Of a stretch of 64,000 nt of DNA, positions 1 through 8,434 are shown piece by piece. Origin of the DNA: Klebsiella aerogenes KCTC 2190 (lineage in GTDB: Bacteria > Pseudomonadota > Gammaproteobacteria > Enterobacterales > Enterobacteriaceae); NCBI RefSeq assembly GCF_000215745.1, contig NC_015663.1, positions 3,968,001 to 4,032,000 on the forward strand, given 5' to 3'. Position numbers and translations under genes: made by a program. Position 1 is the stretch's first letter, and each line of letters starts with the position of its first letter. The notes under the pieces are model-generated. The model was not told the DNA's origin, did no database searches, and saw nothing but the letters and a program-made list of their open reading frames with translations.

Positions 1-1
1 G

Positions 2-523
2 TATATCGCGTGGCTGCCGGGTTATCTGCAGGCGCAGCAGGGATTGAGCCTTGCGAAAACCGGCTGGGTGGCGGCGATCCCGTTCCTGGCCGCGGCGGTG
101 GGCATGTGGGTCAATGGGCTGGTGGTCGATGCGCTGGCGCGCCGCGGTTACGATCTGGCAAAAACGCGCAAAACGGCCATTGTGGTTGGCCTGACGCTTT
201 CTGCGCTCGGCACGCTGCTGGTGGTGCAATCAAACTCGCCGACCCAGGCGGTGGCGTTTATCTCCATGGCACTATTCTGCGTCCACTTTGCCGGGACCTC
301 GGCCTGGGGGCTGGTACAGGTGATGGTCAGCGAGAATAAAGTCGCGTCGGTGGCGGCGATTCAGAACTTCGGCAGCTTTGTTTTCGCCTCTTTTGCACCG
401 GTCGTCACCGGTTGGGTGGTGGATACCACGCACTCCTTCAACCTGGCCTTGGTTATCGCCGCCTGCGTGACCTTTGCCGGCGCGCTGTGTTATTTCTTCA
501 TCGTAAAAGACCGCATCAATTAA
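2..523 (+). CDS. MFS transporter, C-terminal part (5' end outside window)
   Basis: The open frame enters at the left edge, so the first half of the gene is missing; 173 residues remain. They hold several hydrophobic segments, a charged cytoplasmic loop (ARRGYDLAKTRKT) and the C-terminal half of a six-plus-six helix permease. The tone of the sequence (GWVAAIPFLAAAVGMWVNG) resembles the anion:cation symporter family of MFS proteins that carry sugar acids, which would fit the neighbouring rspA/rspB sugar-acid genes. The substrate cannot be read from the fragment. It is followed by a GC-rich hairpin and then rspA on the same strand. Confidence 0.8.
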   Translation, partial: YIAWLPGYLQAQQGLSLAKTGWVAAIPFLAAAVGMWVNGLVVDALARRGYDLAKTRKTAIVVGLTLSALGTLLVVQSNSPTQAVAFISMALFCVHFAGTSAWGLVQVMVSENKVASVAAIQNFGSFVFASFAPVVTGWVVDTTHSFNLALVIAACVTFAGALCYFFIVKDRIN

Positions 524-531
524 TCGCTAAC

Positions 532-552
532 GGGGGGCGCCAGGCGCCCCCC
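532..552 (+). terminator. GC-rich hairpin after the MFS gene
   Basis: GGGGGGCGCC is followed after one base by GGCGCCCCCC, a perfect 10-bp inverted repeat just after the stop codon. No T-run follows, so it may be a weak terminator or an mRNA-stabilising hairpin. Confidence 0.4.
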
Positions 553-599
553 GCAACCACATCCGTTTGTGATCCTTCGCATCTTTTTTAAATATCATA

Positions 600-612
600 C
601 TTGTATGGTAGT
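600..612 (+). promoter_or_regulatory. Shared motif before rspA (putative RspR site)
   Basis: CTTGTATGGTAGT lies 54 bp before rspA and recurs exactly upstream of ydfI at 4426-4438. The two genes flank one sugar-acid cluster whose GntR/FCD regulator (RspR) is encoded nearby, so a shared operator is the simplest explanation. That RspR binds here is inference. Confidence 0.5.
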
Positions 613-665
613 AGGTCTGGTGATTTAATTTTGATCACTAACCGCACAGATGTAAGGAATTACCC

Positions 666-1880
666 ATGAAGATCGTTGCCGCCGACGTGTTCGTTACCTG
701 TCCAGGGCGTAACTTCGTCACCTTAAAAATCACCACCGATGAAGGGATTGTCGGCCTCGGTGATGCCACGCTAAACGGCCGTGAATTGTCGGTCGCCTCA
801 TACCTGAAAGATCACCTTTGTCCGCAGCTGATTGGCCGTGATGCTCACCGCATCGAAGATATCTGGCAGTTCTTCTACAAAGGCGCTTACTGGCGCCGCG
901 GCCCGGTGACCATGTCGGCGATTTCCGCCGTTGATATGGCGCTGTGGGATATCAAAGCCAAAGCCGCCGGAATGCCGCTTTACCAACTGCTGGGCGGCGC
1001 CTCGCGCGAAGGGGTGATGGTCTACTGCCACACCACCGGTCATTCCATTGATGAAGTGCTGGACGACTACGCCCGCCATCAGGAAATGGGTTTTAAGGCG
1101 ATCCGCGTGCAGTGCGGTATTCCGGGGATGAAAACCACCTACGGCATGGCCAAGGGCAAAGGTCAGGCATACGAGCCGGCGACCAAAGGCGTGTGGCCGG
1201 AAGAACAGCTGTGGTCAACGGAAAAATATCTCCATTTTACCCCGCGGCTGTTTGCCGCCGTGCGCGAAAGATTTGGCTTTAACGAGCACCTGCTACACGA
1301 CATGCACCATCGCCTGACGCCGATCGAGGCGGCGCGCTTTGGTAAAAGCATTGAGGAGTATCGCCTGTTCTGGATGGAAGATCCGACCCCGGCAGAGAAT
1401 CAGGCGTGCTTCCGCTTAATCCGCCAGCATACCGTCACGCCGATTGCCGTCGGCGAAGTCTTTAATAGCATCTGGGATTGCAAACAGCTGATTGAAGAGC
1501 AGCTCATTGATTATATCCGCACCACCATTACCCACGCTGGCGGGATCAGCGGAATGCGGCGCATCGCCGATTTTGCTTCGTTGTACCAGGTACGCACCGG
1601 TTCTCACGGGCCGTCAGATCTCTCTCCGGTATGTATGGCGGCGGCGCTGCATTTCGACCTGTGGGTGCCAAATTTCGGTGTACAGGAGTACATGGGCTAT
1701 TCCGAACAGATGCTGGAGGTCTTCCCGCATAGCTGGCGTTTTGACAATGGCTATATGCATCCGGGCGATAAACCGGGGCTGGGCATCGAATTCGACGAGA
1801 AGCTGGCGGCGAAATATCCCTATGAACCCGCCTGTCTGCCGGTGGCGCGCCTCGAAGATGGCACGCTGTGGAATTGGTAA
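666..1880 (+). CDS. rspA: RspA, mannonate/altronate dehydratase family (enolase superfamily)
   Basis: The 404-residue product equals the length of E. coli RspA and has the ManD-type layout: N-terminal capping domain, then an enolase-superfamily barrel. Metal ligands are visible as Asp212 (LLHDMHH), Glu238 (WMEDPTP) and Glu264 (VGEVFNS); HGPSDLSP is the conserved late active-site loop. Family members dehydrate D-mannonate or D-altronate to 2-keto-3-deoxygluconate, often at low rate. The name, starvation sensing protein, is historical. rspB starts 10 bp downstream, so the two are co-transcribed. Regulation by RspR through the motif at 600-612 is likely. Confidence 0.92.
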   Translation: MKIVAADVFVTCPGRNFVTLKITTDEGIVGLGDATLNGRELSVASYLKDHLCPQLIGRDAHRIEDIWQFFYKGAYWRRGPVTMSAISAVDMALWDIKAKAAGMPLYQLLGGASREGVMVYCHTTGHSIDEVLDDYARHQEMGFKAIRVQCGIPGMKTTYGMAKGKGQAYEPATKGVWPEEQLWSTEKYLHFTPRLFAAVRERFGFNEHLLHDMHHRLTPIEAARFGKSIEEYRLFWMEDPTPAENQACFRLIRQHTVTPIAVGEVFNSIWDCKQLIEEQLIDYIRTTITHAGGISGMRRIADFASLYQVRTGSHGPSDLSPVCMAAALHFDLWVPNFGVQEYMGYSEQMLEVFPHSWRFDNGYMHPGDKPGLGIEFDEKLAAKYPYEPACLPVARLEDGTLWNW

Positions 1881-1890
1881 GGAGAGAAAA

Positions 1891-2910
1891 ATGAAAAGTA
1901 TTGTTATCCAACAGCCAAACGCGCTGGCGATTGAAGAACGGCCGCTGCCGCAGCCGGGAAATGGAGAAGTGCGGGTAAAGGTGAAACTGGCGGGAATTTG
2001 CGGCTCAGATAGCCACATCTATCGTGGACATAACCCGTTCGCCAAATATCCCCGGGTCATCGGCCACGAGTTTTTCGGCGTGATTGATGCCGTGGGCGAG
2101 GGGGTGACGGATAAAGTCGTGGGCCAGCGGGTGACGGTTGATCCGGTTATCAGCTGCGGCCACTGTTATCCCTGTTCGGTCGGTAAGCCCAACGTCTGCG
2201 CTTCGCTGGTGGTGCTGGGCGTCCATCGCGATGGCGGTTTTAGCGAATACGCGGTGGTACCGGCCAAAAATGCCTGGCCGGTGCCGGAGAACGTGAGCGA
2301 CCATCATGCGGTAATGGTTGAGCCCTTTACCATTGCGGCGAATGTCACCGGGCAGGCTAAACCACGCGAACAGGATATCGCGCTGGTCTACGGTGCTGGG
2401 CCGATGGGGCTGACCACCATTCAGGTGCTCAAGCGCGTCTATAACGTGCGGCAGGTCATCGTTGCCGATCAGATCCCCGAGCGGCTGCAGATGGCGCAGC
2501 AAAACGGCGCCGACTTGACCATCAATAATAAGGAACAGCCGCTGGCGCAGGCGCTGGAAGCGCAGGGTATCCGGCCGACGCTGATTATCGACGCCGCCTG
2601 CCATCCGGCGATTTTCGCAGAGGCCATCGCACTGGCCTCGCCGGCGGGCAGGATCGTATTGATGGGCTTTTCTACCGAACCTTCAATGGTGGCGCAGCAG
2701 GGGATCACCGGCAAAGAGCTCACTATTTATTCTTCCAGACTCAATGCCAATAAATTCCCGCTGGTTCTTGAATGGTTGGCAAACGGATTAATAAATCCGG
2801 AGCGGCTCATCACCCATCAGTTTGCCTTTGAGGATGTTGTCGATGCCATGACGTTATTTGAAGAAGATCGCAAGCATTGTTGTAAGGTGTTATTAACCTT
2901 CAACGCATAA
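1891..2910 (+). CDS. rspB: RspB, zinc-dependent alcohol/polyol dehydrogenase (MDR family)
   Basis: This 339-residue medium-chain dehydrogenase starts at an ATG with GGAGAG in front. The catalytic-zinc region (GICGSDSHIYRGH) and the structural zinc loop (CGHCYPCSVGKPNVC) are intact, and the Rossmann glycine motif reads GAGPMG near residue 168. The family oxidises sugar acids or polyols with NAD(P). A longer open frame in the same phase runs back into rspA, but overlap with rspA, the length match and the ribosome site place the start here. It probably works with RspA and YdfI in sugar-acid oxidation; the exact substrate is not known to me. Confidence 0.92.
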   Translation: MKSIVIQQPNALAIEERPLPQPGNGEVRVKVKLAGICGSDSHIYRGHNPFAKYPRVIGHEFFGVIDAVGEGVTDKVVGQRVTVDPVISCGHCYPCSVGKPNVCASLVVLGVHRDGGFSEYAVVPAKNAWPVPENVSDHHAVMVEPFTIAANVTGQAKPREQDIALVYGAGPMGLTTIQVLKRVYNVRQVIVADQIPERLQMAQQNGADLTINNKEQPLAQALEAQGIRPTLIIDAACHPAIFAEAIALASPAGRIVLMGFSTEPSMVAQQGITGKELTIYSSRLNANKFPLVLEWLANGLINPERLITHQFAFEDVVDAMTLFEEDRKHCCKVLLTFNA

Positions 2911-2952
2911 ATATAAATAACCTCGCTGTATCCTACTTTAGAGATTATTATT

Positions 2953-4335
2953 ATGACGACAGCTAAAAAAGAGAGAAGCACCTCGGATCTAATTCGCGCC
3001 GCGGTATCCGGTTGGCTTGGCACGGCACTGGAGTTTATGGATTTTCAGCTTTATTCTTTAGGCGCCGCGCTGGTCTTTCATGAAATATTTTTCCCGGAGC
3101 AGTCGGCGGCTATGGCGCTGATATTAGCGATGGGAACCTATGGCGCAGGATATATTGCGCGGATCGTTGGCGCTTTCATATTTGGTAAAATGGGGGACCG
3201 CATCGGGCGTAAAAAGGTTCTGTTTATTACCATCACCATGATGGGAATTTGTACCACGTTGATCGGCGTTTTACCTACCTACGCGCAGATTGGCATTTTT
3301 GCACCGGTGTTACTGGTGACCCTGCGTATTATCCAGGGGCTGGGGGCGGGCGCCGAAATTTCTGGCGCCGGTACCATGCTGGCGGAGTATGCGCCAAAAG
3401 GCAAACGCGGCATCATCTCTTCTCTGGTGGCGATGGGCACCAACTGCGGGACGCTGAGCGCCACGGCCATCTGGGCGATAATGTTCTTCCTGCTCGATCG
3501 CGAACAACTCATCGCCTGGGGCTGGCGTATTCCGTTCCTCGCGAGCGTCGTGGTAATGATCTTTGCTATCTGGCTGCGTTTGAATCTGAAAGAAAGCCCG
3601 GTATTTGAACAGGTCAACGAAGCCGATGAAATTCAGGCTAAAGCCGCCGCCGCGCAAAACACGTTCGGTGCGATGTTAAAAAGTAAATCATTCTGGCTGG
3701 CGACCGGTTTACGCTTTGGACAGGCCGGTAATTCCGGTTTGTTGCAAACATTTCTCGCGGGATATCTGGTACAGACTCTATTATTTGATAAAGCGATTCC
3801 GACCGATGCCTTAATGATTAGCTCAGTGATTGGTTTTATTACTATTCCGCTGTTAGGTTGGTTGTCAGATAAAGTTGGGCGCCGTTTGCCTTATATTATC
3901 GTGAATATTTCGGCCATTATTCTGGCCTGGCCGATGCTGGCCATTATTGTCGATAAAAGCTATAGCGCCAGCACAATTATGCTATCGCTGATTGTCATTC
4001 ATAACGTGGCGGTGCTGGGCTTGTTCGCGCTGGAAAATATTACTATGGCGGAAATGTTCGGATCGCGTAATCGTTTCACCAGAATGGCTATCTCAAAAGA
4101 GGCCGGCGGTCTGGTGGCGGTGGGATTCGGGCCGGTGCTGGCCGGTATCTTCTGTAACGTAACCGGTTCGTGGTGGCCGATTGTCGCGATGCTGGTCTGC
4201 TATTCAGCTATCGGTCTCATCTCGTCCTTGCTGATGCCGGAAGTGTGCGACCGTGACCTGAGTCTGGACCACGATGCGGCGGACGCCGGTACGCGCCAGG
4301 CGCTAAACGCGAATGGCCAATACGCGAAATCCTAA
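2953..4335 (+). CDS. ydfJ: YdfJ-like MHS-family MFS transporter
   Basis: A 460-residue, twelve-helix permease of the metabolite:H+ symporter group. The signature loop between helices 2 and 3 (GKMGDRIGRKKVL) and its repeat in the second half (LSDKVGRRLPYI) are present. It sits 42 bp after rspB and before ydfI, the same place as ydfJ in E. coli, where the gene is often broken; here it is full length. It probably imports the sugar acid handled by the rsp genes. Confidence 0.85.
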   Translation: MTTAKKERSTSDLIRAAVSGWLGTALEFMDFQLYSLGAALVFHEIFFPEQSAAMALILAMGTYGAGYIARIVGAFIFGKMGDRIGRKKVLFITITMMGICTTLIGVLPTYAQIGIFAPVLLVTLRIIQGLGAGAEISGAGTMLAEYAPKGKRGIISSLVAMGTNCGTLSATAIWAIMFFLLDREQLIAWGWRIPFLASVVVMIFAIWLRLNLKESPVFEQVNEADEIQAKAAAAQNTFGAMLKSKSFWLATGLRFGQAGNSGLLQTFLAGYLVQTLLFDKAIPTDALMISSVIGFITIPLLGWLSDKVGRRLPYIIVNISAIILAWPMLAIIVDKSYSASTIMLSLIVIHNVAVLGLFALENITMAEMFGSRNRFTRMAISKEAGGLVAVGFGPVLAGIFCNVTGSWWPIVAMLVCYSAIGLISSLLMPEVCDRDLSLDHDAADAGTRQALNANGQYAKS

Positions 4336-4425
4336 TCTCATCGTTAACGCTATCCAGCCGGGTTCATTCCCGGCTCATTCCCACCATTGCGCGCAGGATC
4401 ACGAAACGCGACAGCGTCGGATCTT

Positions 4426-4438
4426 CTTGTATGGTAGT
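4426..4438 (+). promoter_or_regulatory. Shared motif before ydfI (putative RspR site)
   Basis: This is the second exact copy of CTTGTATGGTAGT, 105 bp before the chosen ydfI start. See the copy at 600-612. Confidence 0.5.
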
Positions 4439-4542
4439 TGATGGAAATCAAAGATGTCATACCAATTGCGTGCGATGGTTTACCTCACCAAAACATTCTG
4501 TTTGAGAATGATTTATCAGTCATCATAAAAATGAGAGACACC

Positions 4543-6006
4543 ATGGAAAACACGCTTTTAAACGCCAGGGCAACGCTTCCTTCTTACGATCGCAGCAAGC
4601 TGGTTTCTCGCATCGTTCATCTCGGTTTTGGGGCTTTTCACCGCGCCCATCAGGCGGTGTATGCCGATATCCTTGCTGCCGAACACGGCAGCGACTGGGG
4701 CTATACCGAAGTGAACCTTATTGGCGGCGAGCAGCAGATTGCCGATTTGCAACAGCAGGACTTGCTCTATACGGTGGCTGAAATGTCCGCCGATGCCTGG
4801 ACCGCGCGCGTCGTCGGCGTGGTGAAGCAGGCGATGCATGCGCAGGTCGATGGCCTGGAAAGCGTGTTGGAGAAAATGTGCGAACCGCAGGTGGCGATTG
4901 TCTCGCTGACTATCACCGAAAAAGGCTACTGCCACTCTCCGGCCACCGGCCAGCTGCAGCTCGATAACCCGCTGATTGCCGCCGATCTGCAAACTCCACA
5001 CCAGCCGAAATCGGCGCCGGGCGTGGTGGTAGAAGCGCTGGCGCGCCGTCGCGCCGCCGGTCTACCGGCTTTCAGCGTGATGTCCTGCGATAATATGCCG
5101 GAAAACGGCCACGTAATGCGCAACGTAGTTTGTGCGTATGCCCGCGCCGTTGATGACGAACTGGCGCAGTGGATTGAGCAGAACGTGACGTTCCCTTCCA
5201 CAATGGTCGACCGCATCGTTCCGGCCGTGACCGCAGATACGCTGGATAAAATTGAACAACTCACCGGGGTGCGCGATCCGGCTGGTGTGGCCTGTGAACC
5301 GTTCCGCCAGTGGGTTATCGAAGATAACTTCGTGGCTGGTCGTCCGCAGTGGGAGAAAGCCGGTGCGGAGCTGGTCACTGACGTGGTGCCGTTTGAAGAG
5401 ATGAAGCTGCGTATGCTCAACGGCAGCCACTCGTTCCTTGCTTATCTGGGCTATCTCGCCGGTTATCAGCATATCAATGATTGCATGCAGGATGATAACT
5501 ACCGCCGCGCCGCGCAGGCGTTAATGTTGCAAGAGCAAGCGCCGACGCTAAAAGTACAGGGCGTCGATCTGGCGCGTTATGCCGGTTTGCTTATTGAGCG
5601 TTATAGCAATCCGGCGCTTAAGCATCGCACCTGGCAGATTGCGATGGACGGTAGTCAGAAACTCCCGCAGCGTATGCTTGATTCCGTGCGCTGGCACCTG
5701 GCGCATCACAGTGATTTCAGCCTGCTGGCGCTGGGTATTGCCGGCTGGATGCGCTACGTGAGCGGCGTCGATGATCAGGGGCAGGCGATTGAAATCAGCG
5801 ATCCGCTGCTGCCGGTAATTCAACAGGCGGTGCAGGGCAGTAAAGAGGGTAGCGAACGCGTGCAGGCGCTGCTGGGTATTAAGGCCATTTTCGGCGATAG
5901 CCTGCCGCAGGAAGCGCGTTTTGTCGATGCGGTGACGGCGGCGTATCTCTCTTTACAGATTCACGGCGCGAAGGCGACCGTTGCCGAATGGGCTAAAGCC
6001 CAGTAA
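4543..6006 (+). CDS. ydfI: YdfI, mannitol dehydrogenase family oxidoreductase
   Basis: The 487-residue product belongs to the long-chain mannitol dehydrogenase/fructuronate reductase family. The N-terminal nucleotide-binding region starts with [15 protein letters not shown], and the C-terminal domain carries [16 protein letters not shown], which contains the active-site lysine region. Enzymes of this type reduce fructuronate or tagaturonate, or oxidise D-mannonate or mannitol, with NAD. The frame is open back to 4438, but the family usually has about 486 residues and begins just before this conserved block, so the ATG at 4543 is preferred over 4438 and 4531. It faces the same putative RspR site as rspA and is followed by a good terminator. 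Confidence 0.88.
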   Translation: MENTLLNARATLPSYDRSKLVSRIVHLGFGAFHRAHQAVYADILAAEHGSDWGYTEVNLIGGEQQIADLQQQDLLYTVAEMSADAWTARVVGVVKQAMHAQVDGLESVLEKMCEPQVAIVSLTITEKGYCHSPATGQLQLDNPLIAADLQTPHQPKSAPGVVVEALARRRAAGLPAFSVMSCDNMPENGHVMRNVVCAYARAVDDELAQWIEQNVTFPSTMVDRIVPAVTADTLDKIEQLTGVRDPAGVACEPFRQWVIEDNFVAGRPQWEKAGAELVTDVVPFEEMKLRMLNGSHSFLAYLGYLAGYQHINDCMQDDNYRRAAQALMLQEQAPTLKVQGVDLARYAGLLIERYSNPALKHRTWQIAMDGSQKLPQRMLDSVRWHLAHHSDFSLLALGIAGWMRYVSGVDDQGQAIEISDPLLPVIQQAVQGSKEGSERVQALLGIKAIFGDSLPQEARFVDAVTAAYLSLQIHGAKATVAEWAKAQ

Positions 6007-6025
6007 AAAACCATCATTCCATTAG

Positions 6026-6060
6026 TAGCCCGGCAACGTATAGCGTGCCGGGCTATTTTT
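6026..6060 (+). terminator. Intrinsic terminator of ydfI
   Basis: TAGCCCGGCA and TGCCGGGCTA form a 10-bp stem with a 10-base loop, followed by TTTTT. It ends the ydfI transcript. Confidence 0.85.
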
Positions 6061-6255
6061 GTATTAGCAATACGAATACCTTTTGATATTTCCCGCCTGT
6101 ACATCACTCTAAAAATCTATAATTAATTATACATTTCTGAAATTTATTTTTATCTCTGAAGTATTTATTTGGGTGATTGATCGTATTCCCATACGTTTAA
6201 ATATGGCAGAATAAAATCATCCCAACGGTTTCTTCAGGACTAAGGAGCTCAGGCT

Positions 6256-6687
6256 ATGTACAAAAAAATACTGTTGCCGGTCGATGTTTTTGAAATGGAT
6301 TTAAGCGATAAGGCCGTTCGTCACGCCGATTTTTTAGCATCTGCCGAAGAGGGTGAAATCACGTTGCTGAACGTGCTGCCTAACAGCACCAGTTCTTTGC
6401 TGCGCGGCTTTACGGCGGATATTCGTAAATTTGAAGCCTATATGAAAGAGGAGTCGGAAAAGAAAATGCGCGATCTCTCGCGGTTGTTTTCTACCCCGGC
6501 TTCGCGGATCCATACCCACATTGTTTTTGGTAATGTGCGTGATGAAATATTAGCGCTGAGCGAAAAAGAAAAGTTTGACGTTATCGTTATTGGCTCACGT
6601 AAACCGGGTATTTCAACCCACCTTCTTGGTTCAAACGCTGAATCCGTTTTACGCTATGCCAACGTTCCGGTGTTAGTGGTGCGGTAA
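6256..6687 (+). CDS. Universal stress protein, UspA family (UspF/UspG-like)
   Basis: A 143-residue single-domain Usp protein. It begins with the family strand MYKKILLPVDVFEMD and ends with the ATP-binding stretch GSRKPG...LLGSNAESVLRYANVPVLVVR, typical of the nucleotide-binding UspF/UspG branch. AGGAGCTC precedes the ATG. It has its own upstream gap of about 250 bp and converges on rspR. Such proteins are cytosolic and rise in stress or growth arrest; a specific role here cannot be read. Confidence 0.88.
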   Translation: MYKKILLPVDVFEMDLSDKAVRHADFLASAEEGEITLLNVLPNSTSSLLRGFTADIRKFEAYMKEESEKKMRDLSRLFSTPASRIHTHIVFGNVRDEILALSEKEKFDVIVIGSRKPGISTHLLGSNAESVLRYANVPVLVVR

Positions 6688-6696
6688 TCTATTTTA

Positions 6697-6723
6697 CGGC
6701 AGCTGACGCAACGTTGGCTGCCG
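6697..6723. terminator. Hairpin between convergent usp and rspR genes
   Basis: CGGCAGC and GCTGCCG form a 7-bp stem between the two stop codons. T-richness is poor on both sides, so terminator activity is uncertain. Confidence 0.4.
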
Positions 6724-6732
6724 CTTATCCCA

Positions 6733-7419
6733 TTATTCTTCGCTGAACCACTCGCTATTTTCCTGACGAATTAACAATACCGACTCGCTAATCTCATGCA
6801 GGTGGATATTCATCGCCTGTTCGACGGCATCAAGATCGCGTTTTTCCAGCGCATGAAAAATATCGAGATGCTGACGCAGCAGCATATCCGGCGGGGTCAC
6901 GTGATCGAGACTCATATAACGAACCCGGTCGATGGTCGCTTTAATATTTTCAATGGTGTCCCACGCCAGCTGGCAGTCGGCGATAAGAGACAATTTCTGG
7001 TGAAATTCGTCATCGAGCTGGAAAAAATCATTGAGCTGCTGACGCTCTACCGCCACCCGCTGCTGGTTGAGGTTTTGCTCCAGCTGATAGAGCTGTTCAT
7101 CGTTGATCATCGAACCTGCGCGGCGTACTACCGCGCACTCAATGGCCTGACGCACGAAACAGCCGTTGCGTACCTGGGTCATCGAGATTTTATTCACATA
7201 ACTGCCGCGCTGTGGGCGGATCTGAATCAGCCCGTTTTCCGCCAATTTGATAAAGGCTTCGCGTACCGGCTGGCGAGAGACATCAAATCGCACCGACACC
7301 TCTTTCTCCGACAACGGCGTTCCCGGCGGGATCAGGCAATGGACAATATCCCGGCGAAGGATGCGATAGATTTGCTGATTGACGGGCTGGGTCGGATTCA
7401 GTTGCGTTTCTGCGGCCAT
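6733..7419 (-). CDS. rspR: RspR (YdfH), GntR-family FCD-domain regulator
   Basis: The 228-residue product has an N-terminal winged helix ([24 protein letters not shown], residues about 37-60) and the all-helical FCD ligand domain (metal-ligand type helices around DDEFHQKL and [11 protein letters not shown]). It corresponds to E. coli RspR/YdfH, a repressor of rspAB. It is transcribed toward the usp gene, away from ydfG. The repeated motif before rspA and ydfI is its best candidate target. Confidence 0.88.
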   Translation of the reverse strand: MAAETQLNPTQPVNQQIYRILRRDIVHCLIPPGTPLSEKEVSVRFDVSRQPVREAFIKLAENGLIQIRPQRGSYVNKISMTQVRNGCFVRQAIECAVVRRAGSMINDEQLYQLEQNLNQQRVAVERQQLNDFFQLDDEFHQKLSLIADCQLAWDTIENIKATIDRVRYMSLDHVTPPDMLLRQHLDIFHALEKRDLDAVEQAMNIHLHEISESVLLIRQENSEWFSEE

Positions 7420-7482
7420 TGATGATTACTTTTTAATGGGTTATGAGCATTATTTTACTCGTTTTTTACCGTTCCGCCCAGA

Positions 7483-7500
7483 CCTGGCCCGCAGGCCAGG
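7483..7500 (-). terminator. Hairpin downstream of ydfG
   Basis: CCTGGCC, loop CGCA, GGCCAGG: a perfect stem 13 bp beyond the ydfG stop. No T-run is visible on the minus strand, so it may only protect the 3' end. Confidence 0.4.
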
Positions 7501-7512
7501 CCGCAGAGGACG

Positions 7513-8262
7513 TTAGCCCTGACGATGGACGCTGAGACCGGCAAAGCTCTGGCTGACCGGCATCATTTCCAGCGTGTTAATGTTGACGTGTTTCGGTAGA
7601 TTCGCGACCCACCACACCGCTTCGGTGACATCTTCCGGCGTCAGCGCCTGGGTGTTCTCATACGTTTTACCGGCTTTCGCATCGTCGCCTTTAAAACGTA
7701 CGTTGGAGAACTCGGTGCCGCCAACCAGGCCCGGCTCGACATCGGTGACGCGAATCGCAGTGCCGTGCAAATCGGTGCGTAGATTCAGGCTGAACTGGCG
7801 CACGAACGCTTTGGTCGCGCCGTAGACGTTACCGCCAGCGTAGGGCCAACTGCCGGCGGTCGAACCGATATTAATAATATGGCCGCGATTACGCTCAACC
7901 ATCCCCGGCAGCACCGCGCGGGTCATGTAAACCAGGCCTTTATTGTTGGTATCGATCATGTCTTCCCAATCTTCAACGCTGGCGCGATGGGCGGGTTCCA
8001 GACCTAACGCCAGGCCGGCGTTGTTCACCAGGACGTCGATAGCCTGCCACTGTGCAGGCAACCCGGCGATCATCTCTTCGATGGCGGCGCGATTACGCAC
8101 ATCGAGTTGCGCGGTATACAGGTTATCGCCAAGCTCCTCTTTGAGCGCCTTCAGGCGTTCTTCACGACGCCCGGTGGCGATTACTTTGTGGCCGTTAGCA
8201 ATAAAACGACGAGTAATACATTCGCCAAATCCAGCAGTTGCACCAGTCACCAGAATAATCAT
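7513..8262 (-). CDS. ydfG: YdfG, NADP-dependent 3-hydroxy acid dehydrogenase (SDR)
   Basis: A classical 249-residue short-chain dehydrogenase. The cofactor motif is TGATAGFG near residue 6, the structural motif NNAG near residue 80, and the catalytic Tyr/Lys are in YGATK. It is almost identical in layout to E. coli YdfG, which oxidises L-allo-threonine, serine and 3-hydroxypropionate (malonic semialdehyde reductase, RutE-like). The frame extends 11 codons further upstream, but the ATG at 8262 has GAGGA nine bases away and gives the family N-terminus (MIILVTGATAGFGE). Confidence 0.93.
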   Translation of the reverse strand: MIILVTGATAGFGECITRRFIANGHKVIATGRREERLKALKEELGDNLYTAQLDVRNRAAIEEMIAGLPAQWQAIDVLVNNAGLALGLEPAHRASVEDWEDMIDTNNKGLVYMTRAVLPGMVERNRGHIINIGSTAGSWPYAGGNVYGATKAFVRQFSLNLRTDLHGTAIRVTDVEPGLVGGTEFSNVRFKGDDAKAGKTYENTQALTPEDVTEAVWWVANLPKHVNINTLEMMPVSQSFAGLSVHRQG

Positions 8263-8434
8263 CTTACTGTTCCTCAACGCTTTTTGTGTTGTCATAACAT
8301 AGCACGCGATAACGCCGCGCGGTAAAGGAAAATCGTATCGTCATCTGTTGGTATAACGCGCTGGCAGGATAAATCATTGCGACCAATCAACGAGTTGCCT
8401 AATCTTAGTGGATACCCGCGTTCAGGAGAGAATG

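Noticed and set aside
1492..1890. In-frame upstream extension of rspB into rspA
   Set aside because: Low-quality Arg/Cys-rich sequence overlapping rspA; ribosome site and family length put the rspB start at 1891.
6007..6255. ydfZ homologue expected near rspR/ydfI in E. coli
   Set aside because: No frame in this gap resembles the small YdfZ protein; the universal stress gene occupies the position.
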